From assembly GCA_027214345.1 (NCBI GenBank), contig JAPWHR010000018.1, positions 1-64,000 of the forward strand: a DNA stretch of 64,000 bases, given 5' to 3'. A program made the translations under genes and the position numbers. Under the pieces are notes generated by a model. The model ran no database searches. It saw only the letters and a program-made list of their open reading frames with translations, and was not told where the DNA came from. Source of the DNA: Comamonadaceae bacterium G21597-S1 (GTDB taxonomy: Bacteria; Pseudomonadota; Gammaproteobacteria; Burkholderiales; Burkholderiaceae_C). Within the stretch, counting starts at the first letter, position 1; every line of letters begins with the position of its first letter. Shown one piece after another: positions 13,937 to 22,471 of this stretch.

Positions 13937-15646
13937 CTAACCATGTTGCGCCTCAGCGCGGACGGCGCGTTCTTCTTCGTAGAGTTCCTTCTTCGACAGC
14001 TTGCCGACCGCTGTCTTGGGCAGTTCGGGACGAATCTCGATCGCGCGGACCATCTCGTGCCGGCCGACCTTGTCTTTGAGGAATTCCTGCAAGTCATCCA
14101 GTGTCAGCGCCGGCATGCCTTCCTTGAGCTTTATGAATGCCTTGGGTGACTGACCTCGGTATGCGTCGTGAACGCCGATCACGCTGACCTCGGACACCGC
14201 TGGGTGCTGGTAGATGGCATCTTCCAGTGTGCGCGGGTAGACGTTGTAGCCGGAGCACAGGATCATGTCCTTGATGCGATCGACAATGGTGATGTAGCCG
14301 TCCGCATCCATGATTCCGACGTCTCCGGTGCGCAGCATGCCGTCCGGCGTCATGGCGGCGGCTGTCGCTTCGGGATTCTTCCAATATGCCTTCATCACGT
14401 TGGCGCCGCTCACGCAGATTTCGCCGCGTTCCCCCAGCGCCACGTACTTGGAAGGATCGTCCACGCTCAACAATCGGATCGTTATGCCGGGCATGGGCAT
14501 GCCGCAGGAGCCCGGACGGCGTCTGCCGACCACTGGCGTAAAGGTGCCGGTGGGCGAGGTCTCCGTCATGCCCCAACCTTCGTTGAGGGCGCAGCCGGTG
14601 ATCGCCTTGAACCGTTCGTTGAGTTCCGGTGGCGTGGGGGCTCCGCCGGTGCCGCAGTATCTGAGCGAACTCAGGTCGTGTTGCGCAATGCTCGGATGGT
14701 TGATGATCGCGATGTGCATGGTGGGCACGCCTGGAAACACCGTGACCTTCTTGGCTTCGATGTCCCGGATCACCGCCTCTGGATCGAATCGCGTGTGTTG
14801 CACCAGTTCGGCACCAATTCTGGTGCAGAAGATGGTGTTGAACATGAGCGCATAGATATGGAACGGTGGCAACACGGACAGGATGCGCTCGCAGCCCTGC
14901 CGGAGCACGGGCGTTTCGCCATTGAAGGTCTCCCAGAGTTGGCCACATGCCGTCCGCAGATTGGCATGTGTCAGCATGGCGCCCTTGGGCTGCCCGGTAG
15001 TGCCGCCCGTGTATTGCAACACGGCAAGACTATCGTTCGGATCGCCGATCGGGTATTGCTCGCATGCTCCATCGTTGTCCAACAAGGCCGCAAAACTCAG
15101 GGTGCGTGCGTCATGGCATACCTCGCTGAGCAGCCTGGCCTCTGCCATCTGCGCATGTACGGCGTCTGGCTGTGCCGCCATCTCGGACATGGTGCCCACT
15201 ACCAGCTTCTGCAAGCGCGTGACGCCAAGCATGCGATGCATCTGCGGGTGCAGGACCTGCAGGTCCAGAGTGATGAGGACATCGGTCTCGCTGTCGTCGA
15301 TCTTGTGCTGCAGCAATTTCTCCGAATCCAGCGGCGAATAGTTCACGACCGTGCCCCCGGCATTGAGCACGGCAAAGAAGCTGATGGCGTAGTGCGGCGT
15401 GTTGGGCAGGTACAGTCCAACGTGGACGCCGGGTTTCACGCCGAGTTTCTGCAGGCCCTTTGCAGCGCGACGTACCAGACTGTAAAGCTCCCGGTAGGTG
15501 ATGCGCCGACCCATGAAGTCGAGCGCGTGGTGATCCGGCCAGGTTGCGGCGGCATCGTCCAGTACATGCTGCACCGGCCCCACCGGGAACTGCGCATCCC
15601 AGCGGACGCCGGGCGGATAGGATTTGATCCACGGGTGGACACTCAT
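13937..15646 (-). CDS. Acyl-CoA ligase (AMP-forming; PimA/FadD-like)
   Basis: This 569-residue ANL-superfamily enzyme activates a carboxylic acid to its CoA thioester with ATP. It shows the phosphate-binding loop (LQYTGGTTGQPKGAMLTH), the GWGMTETSPTGTF motif, MLRTGDVGIMDADGYITIVD, the hinge region DRIKDMILCSGYNVYPRTLE and the C-terminal catalytic Lys in KTAVGKLSKKEL. The start MSVHPWIKSYPPGVRW resembles dicarboxylate/long-chain acyl-CoA ligases such as PimA. GGAGA lies 9 bases before the ATG. Its place between the Rieske oxygenase and SDRs indicates that the substrate or its product carries a carboxyl group. Confidence 0.9.
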   Translation of the reverse strand: MSVHPWIKSYPPGVRWDAQFPVGPVQHVLDDAAATWPDHHALDFMGRRITYRELYSLVRRAAKGLQKLGVKPGVHVGLYLPNTPHYAISFFAVLNAGGTVVNYSPLDSEKLLQHKIDDSETDVLITLDLQVLHPQMHRMLGVTRLQKLVVGTMSEMAAQPDAVHAQMAEARLLSEVCHDARTLSFAALLDNDGACEQYPIGDPNDSLAVLQYTGGTTGQPKGAMLTHANLRTACGQLWETFNGETPVLRQGCERILSVLPPFHIYALMFNTIFCTRIGAELVQHTRFDPEAVIRDIEAKKVTVFPGVPTMHIAIINHPSIAQHDLSSLRYCGTGGAPTPPELNERFKAITGCALNEGWGMTETSPTGTFTPVVGRRRPGSCGMPMPGITIRLLSVDDPSKYVALGERGEICVSGANVMKAYWKNPEATAAAMTPDGMLRTGDVGIMDADGYITIVDRIKDMILCSGYNVYPRTLEDAIYQHPAVSEVSVIGVHDAYRGQSPKAFIKLKEGMPALTLDDLQEFLKDKVGRHEMVRAIEIRPELPKTAVGKLSKKELYEEERAVRAEAQHG

Positions 15647-15691
15647 TTGCTAGTCTCCGTTCTAATGCCAGGCGTCTGCGCACATGGCTGT

Positions 15692-17062
15692 TTACTTCGC
15701 CATGTAGGCTTCTAGCGTCTCGTGGAAATGCCGGATCCGGCTTTCCTGGTAGATCGCAAGGGTGGCGCCGGGTTTCCTGGATGCACGGATACCGCGTTGG
15801 ATGCGTTTGAGGTTGTCGGTGTCCTGGTCGGTGACGTCGGCGGCGGAGCCCATGCCGGGGACCATATGCCAGGAGTCGTTCAGTCCGATCTGCGTCACCT
15901 TGCATGGCGGCGGGTGACTGCCGTCAGGTGCCTTCGCAAACAACAGCATGATCTCCATGATCGACTCTTCCGGGTTGTCGCCATGCGGACGAAAGCGGTA
16001 AACGAGTGGCGTGGCCTGACCGCCCCAAGGTGAGAGATTGGGGAACAGCAGGTACTGAATCAGGTCAATGGACTCGCTGTCCGAGAGTTTGGAGAAGTCC
16101 TGCTTGGCCGAGCGCGAGATGCGCTCGCGCGCATGGGCGGCCAGCTTGGCGCGCGCCGACTCGCCCGGGCCTACTGTGATGTCGTGGCCACGATAAAAGC
16201 CGATGTCGCGCTGCATGTCGTCCACTATTTTTTGCTGGGGTACTTCGGCCAGGGATGGGCTGGGAACGCCTTCGAGCATGATGAATCGGCTCACGTGGCG
16301 TCCGGGGAACACGTCGTACTGCGTGTTGGTGTCGCCCGTATAGCCCAGGGATTGCGGGTGCGTGGTTGCGATGTGAAAGCCCTCCATGAAGGCTTCCTGG
16401 GCGAGCTTCCAGTTGCAAGGCATGATCTTGGCGCCATGTACTGCCTTCCAGCGGTTCTCCAGATTGAAGGCTTTGAAGTGTTCAGGCAGCACTTCCAGAT
16501 AGCTTTCCAGCGGTTCGCAGCACGGATCGAAGTTGATGAACACGAACCCGCCCCAGGTGCCGACCTGTGCCTGCGGCAGGTTGAACCTCTCGCGGTCCAC
16601 ATGTGGAAAGTCCCAGGCGCAGGGCATTCCCGCCAGAGCGCCGTCCAGGCCCCATGTCATGCCGTGCACCGGGCACTTGATATGGCGCATATTGCCGTCT
16701 TCGGTGCAGAGCCGGGTGCCGCGATGCAGGCACGAGTTGATGTGCGCCTTGATTTCAGTCGGACTGGTGCGCACAACGATCACGGAGTCGTGCACGATGT
16801 CATAGACCACGTGGTCACCGACGTTGGGAATCTCCTCCAGGCGGCACGCCATTTGCCAGGTCTTTCTCCATACCTTCTCCACCTCGCGGTCGTGCCACTC
16901 CTTTGTGTAGTAGCGATCCAGCGACAGATCTTTCGTGCTCTGGCCCTTGGCCGGCGAGTCGATCAGCAGGCACGCCGGCGGGGGATTGGCGTCGGCGGCC
17001 AACACTTGCTGGACGCTTGCTCCGCGTCGGAGTGCAATGATGGATTCAGTGGGAGTAGGCAC
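15692..17062 (-). CDS. Rieske-type aromatic ring-hydroxylating oxygenase, alpha subunit
   Basis: This 456-residue catalytic subunit has the Rieske [2Fe-2S] motif C111-x-H113 and C130-x2-H133 (SCLHRGTRLC and KCPVHGMTWG), with the standard 16-residue spacing. The mononuclear iron site follows with H230 and H235 in EAFMEGFHIATTHP. It would hydroxylate an aromatic or polycyclic substrate with electrons from a reductase and ferredoxin, neither of which is encoded nearby; no canonical beta subunit is adjacent either. The GTG start at 17062 has GAGGAAT 9 bases upstream. It is the first gene of the operon, read from a promoter in the divergent region. Confidence 0.92.
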   Translation of the reverse strand: MPTPTESIIALRRGASVQQVLAADANPPPACLLIDSPAKGQSTKDLSLDRYYTKEWHDREVEKVWRKTWQMACRLEEIPNVGDHVVYDIVHDSVIVVRTSPTEIKAHINSCLHRGTRLCTEDGNMRHIKCPVHGMTWGLDGALAGMPCAWDFPHVDRERFNLPQAQVGTWGGFVFINFDPCCEPLESYLEVLPEHFKAFNLENRWKAVHGAKIMPCNWKLAQEAFMEGFHIATTHPQSLGYTGDTNTQYDVFPGRHVSRFIMLEGVPSPSLAEVPQQKIVDDMQRDIGFYRGHDITVGPGESARAKLAAHARERISRSAKQDFSKLSDSESIDLIQYLLFPNLSPWGGQATPLVYRFRPHGDNPEESIMEIMLLFAKAPDGSHPPPCKVTQIGLNDSWHMVPGMGSAADVTDQDTDNLKRIQRGIRASRKPGATLAIYQESRIRHFHETLEAYMAK

Positions 17063-17433
17063 GGCGTATTCCTCTATTTGTTGCTGCTCGGACCGCGATC
17101 TGGCTCAGGGCGTCGGAGGCTCTCATGTTGGATTGGATGTTAATTTGGTAAGGTGCACAATGCAAGTAATATGCATTGAAAGTTGATTAGGGTTTTCACC
17201 TATTTTTTGTGAGCTTCGAGTGAAAATTGTCCGCGTTTCGGAACCTTTTCATTCGATTTTGCGACAATATATCTACGTCAGGAGCATAGTGCAAGCTATC
17301 GGGCTGTGGCGAATCTTCACGCTGGTCTGTCGCCTGCGTGGAGCTGCGTTTCCAGCCCAGAGAGTCGTGACTCCGGTTCGAATAGACTTCGCCTGATTCA
17401 TGTCACCAACATCGCCCCCGTTCGAAAGTTATC
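17063..17433. promoter_or_regulatory. Divergent intergenic region with promoter and operator for the Rieske operon
   Basis: This AT-rich 371-base gap separates the Rieske operon from its likely regulator. On the minus strand, TTGCAT (17165-17160) and TAACAT (17142-17137) are spaced by exactly 17 bases, a plausible -35/-10 pair. The inverted repeat CAATGCA-N7-TGCATTG (17158-17178) overlaps the -35 box, so a bound dimer would block RNA polymerase. I find no gene here. The upstream region of the + strand gene from 17240 to 17400 has no obvious second copy of the repeat. Confidence 0.55.
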
Positions 17434-18399
17434 TTGCAGCCTGAACCACACCCGCCCATCGACGATTTCGCGGTCAACGCGGTACTGATCGCCGTACGTC
17501 AGGCGGCGGACGTCATCTGCGACCGCTCCTCGCTGGTTCTGCTCCTGTTCGCGCACGCCGGCGTCGAACGGTTCGGTGACTTCCGCGAGCGCAGCGCGCT
17601 TGGCAATCGTCAGTTGATCAGTCGTCTGGGCGCGCTGATCGAGCAGGAGATCCTGGTTCGGCTTGCGTACAGCCGTCATCCACCGCGATATGGCTACCAC
17701 CTTACGCATATGGGGCTGGATCTGTTTGACGTGTTCGCGACCATGGTGCGGTGGGACAACGCATGGAGCCCGGATGGCTCCGCGAAGGGCGTGCTGATCG
17801 AGCATCTATCGTGTGGCGCGTCGCCGGTCGAACCGCAGCTGCAATGCGGTCTCTGCGCGGAGGAAGTAACGGCACGCAGCGTGGTCGAAATCAAGGCCAG
17901 CCACAAGGATGTGGCGCGTGTGCCGCCCAAGGCCACCAGTTACCGTCGCTCGTCATCAGCCACGGCTGCCAACGCGACAGAGCGGCTGCATCCGCTGGCG
18001 CATTGCTTTGAGATATTCGGCGACAAGTGGAGCATCGAGGTGCTGGTGAGCGCTTTCCTGCGCACCCGAAACTTCGGCGACTTCCAGGCGCAAATTGGCA
18101 TTTCGACCAACATCCTGTCGGACCGGCTCACCCGCCTGGTGCATCTGGGCATCCTGCGGCTGAACACGCAGAAAGAAGCAGGCCGCACCGGCGCGTACAT
18201 GTTGACTGAAAAGGGCATCGCGCTATACCCCATTCTGCTGGCCATCCAGGCCTGGGCTGACAAGTGGCTTCGTGACAGATATCGTTCTCCAGTCCGCCTC
18301 AAGCACCGTACGTGCGGCCAGCCACTGCAGCTGTCATTGGTGTGTTCTTCGTGCGGCAAGGCGCTGCAACGCGCCAATGCGCGGATCACGGTTCCGTGA
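17434..18399 (+). CDS. Tandem HxlR-domain transcriptional regulator
   Basis: This 321-residue protein contains two complete HxlR-type winged helix domains. Domain 1 (about residues 15-110) and domain 2 (about 185-280, FEIFGDKWSIEVLVSAFL through IQAWADKWL) each end in a short Cys segment: C127, C138 and C141 after the first, C294, C304 and C307 after the second, matching the CG..L.C..CG tail of HxlR proteins. HxlR regulators normally dimerise from single-domain chains; this one could form an intramolecular dimer. Only a TTG start (17434) is available in frame, which lowers confidence in the exact N-terminus. It is divergent from the Rieske operon and probably controls it. Confidence 0.85.
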   Translation: MQPEPHPPIDDFAVNAVLIAVRQAADVICDRSSLVLLLFAHAGVERFGDFRERSALGNRQLISRLGALIEQEILVRLAYSRHPPRYGYHLTHMGLDLFDVFATMVRWDNAWSPDGSAKGVLIEHLSCGASPVEPQLQCGLCAEEVTARSVVEIKASHKDVARVPPKATSYRRSSSATAANATERLHPLAHCFEIFGDKWSIEVLVSAFLRTRNFGDFQAQIGISTNILSDRLTRLVHLGILRLNTQKEAGRTGAYMLTEKGIALYPILLAIQAWADKWLRDRYRSPVRLKHRTCGQPLQLSLVCSSCGKALQRANARITVP

Positions 18400-18980
18400 A
18401 GGAATGTTCGCGGTCTGTTCGTGTATCTGGTCGCCAAACTGCGCGAGGACGATGCGGCGCGCAAAGTGGCCGGGCGCGACGCAGTTTCGGAGGGGTTGGA
18501 CCGCTGACATGCCTGAGCATCACTGATCATGCGATGCGTGTCCATGGGCACTGCGGCGACCAAAGAGTCGCCGATGCGTCGGTCTTGCAGTTCGGCGGCA
18601 CGGCGAACGTGGGCAAGTGCGTTTCATCTACCCTGATTTCACGTTGATCAGATGGAGGCGCGAACAAGTTCCGGCATTGCCTTGAGGAATGGTTCGCGTA
18701 TGCAAACGAGGATTGACTCCGCGCTTTACGGCTCCACATCAAGTGCGGCAAGCGAGTCAGGCTGACCATTCGTCGGTTCGGCTACCCGACAAAAAATGCT
18801 CTCAGGCACGGGTATCGGCGTACGCGCAGCACCCAGATTTGTCCGCTTGCAACGTGCGCGGGGCGAGGTACGCGCAATCGCAGAAGGTACTGGCCGTCAA
18901 CCACTACCTTGAACACGGCCGCTGAGTGGCGGCAACTATCGAGGTGCTGGTCTCTCCCCCCGATCAGGGGAGGAAACGCC
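18400..18980. other. Gene-poor stretch with coding remnants
   Basis: No intact gene is recognised in this 580-base stretch. A short open tail at 18412-18507 reads VYLVAKLREDDAARKVAGRD then AVSEGLDR and stop, and looks like the end of a former protein. Another short tail ends at 18925 with RYAQSQKVLAVNHYLEHGR. Neither has a start or ribosome binding site that fits. The stretch lies directly before a clearly frameshifted gene, so it appears to be decaying DNA between the Rieske block and the following run of small genes. Confidence 0.5.
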
Positions 18981-19338
18981 TTGATCCCTACCGCAGCACG
19001 CGTCGGAGGCGTGGCCCTGTGTGCGTTGCTGGCTTCCTTCTGGCGACGCAGCGGGATCGGATCCGGCCACAGCTACGGGAATCGCATCGCCGCGTATATC
19101 GGGATCCCCAGGAGCCTGTTTCACGCGTTGCCGGGCCTCGGCGCCTCCGGTTCATTCCGGCAATCGCTGGCTTGGCTCAAAAGGCGAAGCTGGCGTTGGA
19201 CCAGGCCGGTGTGCAGCATGCGTGGTCGCTGGTCAAGGTATCGAACGCATGGGGGCACGATTCGGCCGGCAGGAGATGCTCGCAAAGGCCAAGCCGGTGG
19301 TTGCCGAACTGAATTTGATGGGCCGACCGTCGGTTTGA
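18981..19338 (+). pseudogene. Frameshifted small exported or membrane protein, function unknown
   Basis: Three consecutive frames together read like one protein. A TTG at 18981 with GGGGAGGAA upstream opens a signal-like start (ARVGGVALCALLASFW), then RIAAYIGIPRSLFHALPG and SFRQSLAWLK. A second frame continues LALDQAGVQHAWSLVKVSNA, and a third ends MLAKAKPVVAELNLMGRPSV with TGA at 19336-19338. The joins lie near 19180 and 19255. I cannot name the family, but the pieces fit the pattern of a small protein with an N-terminal hydrophobic segment and a helical C-terminal domain. It is an inactivated gene unless the reads contain errors. Confidence 0.55.
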
Positions 19339-19436
19339 CATGCCGGCCTGGAGGTGGCGCCGGATCTGTTCCCCGAGCGCGCAGCGGTGTGCGCGCCCGT
19401 GCCTGGCAGGACCACATTTCGCGGCACAATCGCCCC

Positions 19437-20114
19437 ATGCATATCACGATCCTGACCTTCCAGGGTTTCAACGAGCTGGACTCGCTGGTCGCACTGGGCA
19501 TTCTCAACCGCATCAAGAAGCCGCACTGGCGGGTGAGCCTGTGTTGTCCGGAACCGATGGTCACCTCGATGAACGGAGTCGTCGTGCATGCGCAGTCGCG
19601 CCTGGAGGATGCCGCCACGGCCGATGCCGTCATCGTGGGCAGCGGCATCAAGACACGCGAGGTCGTCGCGGATGCGTTGCTGATGGCCGCGTTGCGGCTC
19701 GATCCCTCGCGCCAGCTCGTCGCGGCCCAGTGCTCCGGCACCCTGGTGCTCGCAAAACTGGGCCTGCTCGGCACCGTGCCGGCATGTACCGACCTCACGA
19801 CCAAACCCTGGGTGCAGGAGGCCGGTGTCGAAGTCCTGAACCAGGCTTTTTTTGCCGCCGGCAATGTGGCCACGGCTGGCGGATGCATGGCCTCTCCCTA
19901 CCTGGCCACGTGGATCATCGCGCGCCTCGCAGGCGAGTCGGCGGCTCGCGCAGCGTTGCACTACGTCGCGCCGGTCGGCGAGAAGGAGGCCTACGTGGAC
20001 CGGGCCATGCGGAATATCGCGCCGTACCTGCCGTCGTCGCCGGAAGTGAAACACGCCTATGTATCGGATGATGCCCACGACCGGCAAACCGGGGCGTCCG
20101 GCGTGAGCGCCTGA
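19437..20114 (+). CDS. DJ-1/PfpI-family protein
   Basis: This 225-residue protein has the DJ-1/PfpI glutamine-amidotransferase-like fold: MHITILTFQGFNELDSLVAL with the conserved Glu13, then DAVIVGSGIKTREVVADALL and the nucleophile elbow AAQCSGTLVLAKLGLL with Cys99. Members are glyoxalases, proteases, isonitrile hydratases or sensor domains; without a DNA-binding domain here, an enzyme or stress chaperone is more likely. The longer open frame upstream belongs to the decayed gene region, so the ATG at 19437 is chosen. It opens a run of small plus-strand genes. Confidence 0.82.
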   Translation: MHITILTFQGFNELDSLVALGILNRIKKPHWRVSLCCPEPMVTSMNGVVVHAQSRLEDAATADAVIVGSGIKTREVVADALLMAALRLDPSRQLVAAQCSGTLVLAKLGLLGTVPACTDLTTKPWVQEAGVEVLNQAFFAAGNVATAGGCMASPYLATWIIARLAGESAARAALHYVAPVGEKEAYVDRAMRNIAPYLPSSPEVKHAYVSDDAHDRQTGASGVSA

Positions 20115-20163
20115 GGCGCGCACGGTCTTCCCGTTTGCGCAGTCCGTGTCATCCGAACGTCGC

Positions 20164-20664
20164 ATGTCGATCCGTCTCGAAGCCCCCGCCGATGTCGCCG
20201 CGATTGCCGACTTGGTCCGCCGGGCATTCGACGGCCATCCGCACAGCGACGGCAGCGAACCGGGCATCGTCGACGGCCTGCGGGCCGACCGGGCGTTGTC
20301 GGTTGCGCTGGTTGCGGAAGTGGACGGCCGTGTCTGCGGCTACGTCGCTTCCTCGCCGGTGCGGATCGCCGGCCGTGCATCGTCGTGGCATGGCCTGGGA
20401 CCGGTCGCGGTCGAGCCGGCCCTGCAAGGACGCGGCTTGGGTGGCGCACTCGTGCAGGCGGCGCTGGCACAGCTGCGCGCGGCTGGCGCCGGCGGCTGCG
20501 TCGTGCTCGGCGAGCCGGGTTATTACGGCCGATTCGGCTTTGCGCCGCTGCCAGGGCTGGAGTATCCCGGGCCGCCTGCGGAGTACTTCATGGCACTGGG
20601 GTTCGGAGATGCCGTCGTCCAGGGCGAGGTCACATACCATGCGGCGTTCGGCAGTGCGCGCTAA
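20164..20664 (+). CDS. GNAT-family N-acetyltransferase (YhbS-like)
   Basis: This 166-residue acetyltransferase has RLEAPADVAAIADLVRRAF at the N-terminus, the acetyl-CoA-binding motif LGPVAVEPALQGRGLGGALV (Q/RxxGxG/A type) and the GYYGRFGFAPLPGLEYPGP ending typical of the YhbS subgroup. Substrate is unknown. A GTG at 20146 would add six residues; the ATG at 20164 starts directly before the conserved fold. Neither start has a clear ribosome binding site. It is followed after 43 bases by a second, different GNAT gene. Confidence 0.83.
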   Translation: MSIRLEAPADVAAIADLVRRAFDGHPHSDGSEPGIVDGLRADRALSVALVAEVDGRVCGYVASSPVRIAGRASSWHGLGPVAVEPALQGRGLGGALVQAALAQLRAAGAGGCVVLGEPGYYGRFGFAPLPGLEYPGPPAEYFMALGFGDAVVQGEVTYHAAFGSAR

Positions 20665-20707
20665 TGGGGCCAAAGGGTCTGTGCGGAGCGTGACGGTGAC
20701 CGCAGAG

Positions 20708-21253
20708 ATGCCGCACATGCCGGCCATCCAGCCCTGCCCGGACCTGCATATCCGCCGTTATCGGCCTGCGGACGCTCAGGCCTTGTTCGCGGTGTTCCAT
20801 TCGGCCGTCCATGTCACGGCCCGCCATGACTACCGCGCCGACCAGTTGGATGCCTGGGCCCCTAAGGACATGGATCCGATGGCGTGGGCCGAACACATGG
20901 AGCGGATCAAGCCTTTCGTCGCGGAGATCGCGCAGACGCCCGTCGGTTACGCAGACGTCCAGCCCAGCGGCTGCATCGATCATTTCTTCGTGTCCGGACT
21001 GCATGCGCGCAGGGGCATCGGCCGCGCGCTGATGCAGGCGATCGAGACCGAGGCGATGCGCCTGGGCATCGGCGAACTGTGGTCGCATGTCAGCCGGACC
21101 GCGCAAGCATTTTTCGAGCAGGCCGGATTTTCCGTGATCGAACAGCGCGCGCCGGTGCGACGGGGCGTGGTGATCCCGAACGCGCTGATGCGCAGGCCCA
21201 TGGTTGCATCCACGCCCGGCAGCCGGTGCACGGCACGGGGCGACGATCCCTGA
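20708..21253 (+). CDS. GNAT-family N-acetyltransferase
   Basis: This 181-residue protein starts [20 protein letters not shown] and contains the [16 protein letters not shown] segment and the acetyl-CoA loop [20 protein letters not shown], then [20 protein letters not shown]. The combination resembles the YafP-like GNAT group. The C-terminal 15 residues run past the fold. The ATG at 20708 or 20717 could start translation. It is an independent family member, not a copy of the preceding GNAT. Confidence 0.82.
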   Translation: MPHMPAIQPCPDLHIRRYRPADAQALFAVFHSAVHVTARHDYRADQLDAWAPKDMDPMAWAEHMERIKPFVAEIAQTPVGYADVQPSGCIDHFFVSGLHARRGIGRALMQAIETEAMRLGIGELWSHVSRTAQAFFEQAGFSVIEQRAPVRRGVVIPNALMRRPMVASTPGSRCTARGDDP

Positions 21254-21338
21254 TGGCAGTTCGCAACCGGGCCTCGGCTCGACCCGGCCGGTACCGTGCA
21301 GCGACGCCGGCAACCATCCACCCATCTCAGGAGCACGC

Positions 21339-21659
21339 ATGCTGGTCACCACCACCCCCTCCATCGAAGGCAAACGCATCACCCGCTATTGCGGCGTCAT
21401 TTCCGGTGAGGCCATCATGGGCGCCAACCTGTTCAAGGACCTGTTCGCCGGCATCCGCGACCTGGTCGGCGGACGGTCCGCCACCTACGAACGGGAGCTG
21501 CAACGCGCACGCGAGATCGCGCTCAAGGAACTGCAGGAGCGCGCCGCCGACCTGGGCGCCAATGCCGTGGTCGGTGTCGACCTGGACTATGAAGTGCTGG
21601 GCGAGAAAAACGGCATGTTGATGGTCTCGGCCAGCGGTACGGCCGTGGTCGTGGAGTGA
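21339..21659 (+). CDS. YbjQ-family (UPF0145) protein
   Basis: This 106-residue protein belongs to the YbjQ/UPF0145 heavy-metal-binding-like family: [40 protein letters not shown], a helix rich in ARE and ALKELQERA, and the core [15 protein letters not shown]. Members form pentamers or larger rings; a firm function is not known. CAGGAGC lies 6 bases before the ATG. No metal-resistance gene is nearby. Confidence 0.9.
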   Translation: MLVTTTPSIEGKRITRYCGVISGEAIMGANLFKDLFAGIRDLVGGRSATYERELQRAREIALKELQERAADLGANAVVGVDLDYEVLGEKNGMLMVSASGTAVVVE

Positions 21660-21865
21660 GATCCCGCAAGCGGCCATCCGCAGCACGGCATTGGCTGCGT
21701 CACACGACCGGCAGGTCTTCGTTCCGGTCGCTGGCGCGTGCGGCGAGCGGCCGCAAGCGGCCCGTCACGTTTGTCTGAATGGAGGTGACGCTGCGGTTCA
21801 CCGCGTTCGCGCTGCAGGTCGCGATCTACCGGGCGGCGCGATTGCTTGCGTCCACGTTTGCCGCG

Positions 21866-22300
21866 TCATGATGTGGCCGGTTTCCCGTCCAGCTGCTCGC
21901 GCAGCCGCGCTTCCTGCTCGCGCAGTTCGGGCGTGAAGGCCTCGCCGAAATCGTCCGCCTCGAAGATCGGTCGGATCTCGATCTCCGACTCGCCGGGCAT
22001 CGGATTGGGACAGCGCCGCACCCATTCGATCGCCTCCTGCAGCGAGGCGCATCGCCAGATCCAGAATCCGGCCACCAGCTCCCTGGTTTCGGCGAACGGG
22101 CCGTCGATCACGCTGCGGCTGGCGCCCGAGAAACGCACGCGCGCACCCTTGGCGCTGGGGTGCAGGCCTTCGCCGGCGAGCATGACGCCCGCGTTGACCA
22201 GTTCCTCGTTGAACCGACCCATGTCGGCGAGCAGTTGCTCGCTGGGCATGATGCCGGCTTCGCTGTTGGCGTCGGCCTTGATCAGAATCATGAATCGCAT
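21866..22300 (-). CDS. YciI-family (DGPF domain) protein
   Basis: This 144-residue protein has the YciI-like dimeric ferredoxin fold with MRFMILIKADANSEAG, the segment LLADMGRFNEELVNAGVMLA, GEGLHPSAKGARVRFSG and the family motif IDGPFAETRELVAGFWIWRC. In many genomes such DGPF proteins stand next to an ECF sigma factor; none is present here. AGGAGACCTGC precedes the ATG. It is the only minus-strand gene in this run of small genes. Confidence 0.88.
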   Translation of the reverse strand: MRFMILIKADANSEAGIMPSEQLLADMGRFNEELVNAGVMLAGEGLHPSAKGARVRFSGASRSVIDGPFAETRELVAGFWIWRCASLQEAIEWVRRCPNPMPGESEIEIRPIFEADDFGEAFTPELREQEARLREQLDGKPATS

Positions 22301-22471
22301 GCAGGTCTCCTAAAGCGTCCGTTGCAGTTGGGCTGTGTCCATGCCCGACGATCCAGGGGACGCGGGTTCGACATGCGCCGCCACTCCCGGCCGCACCTGG
22401 CACGTGGCGGATGCACGCCCGAGCCGGGCTTGCGCCACAATGGTCGCTCCTGCCGCACCGAGGCCTGAGCC

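Noticed and set aside
13943-15715. Long plus-strand frames opposite the acyl-CoA ligase.
   Set aside because: Shadow of a minus-strand gene with clear ANL motifs; the plus frames show no domain.
18412-18507. Short tail VYLVAKLREDD... considered as the end of the HxlR-type regulator by frameshift.
   Set aside because: The regulator already has both Cys tails and a normal end at 18399; the tail shows no HxlR features.
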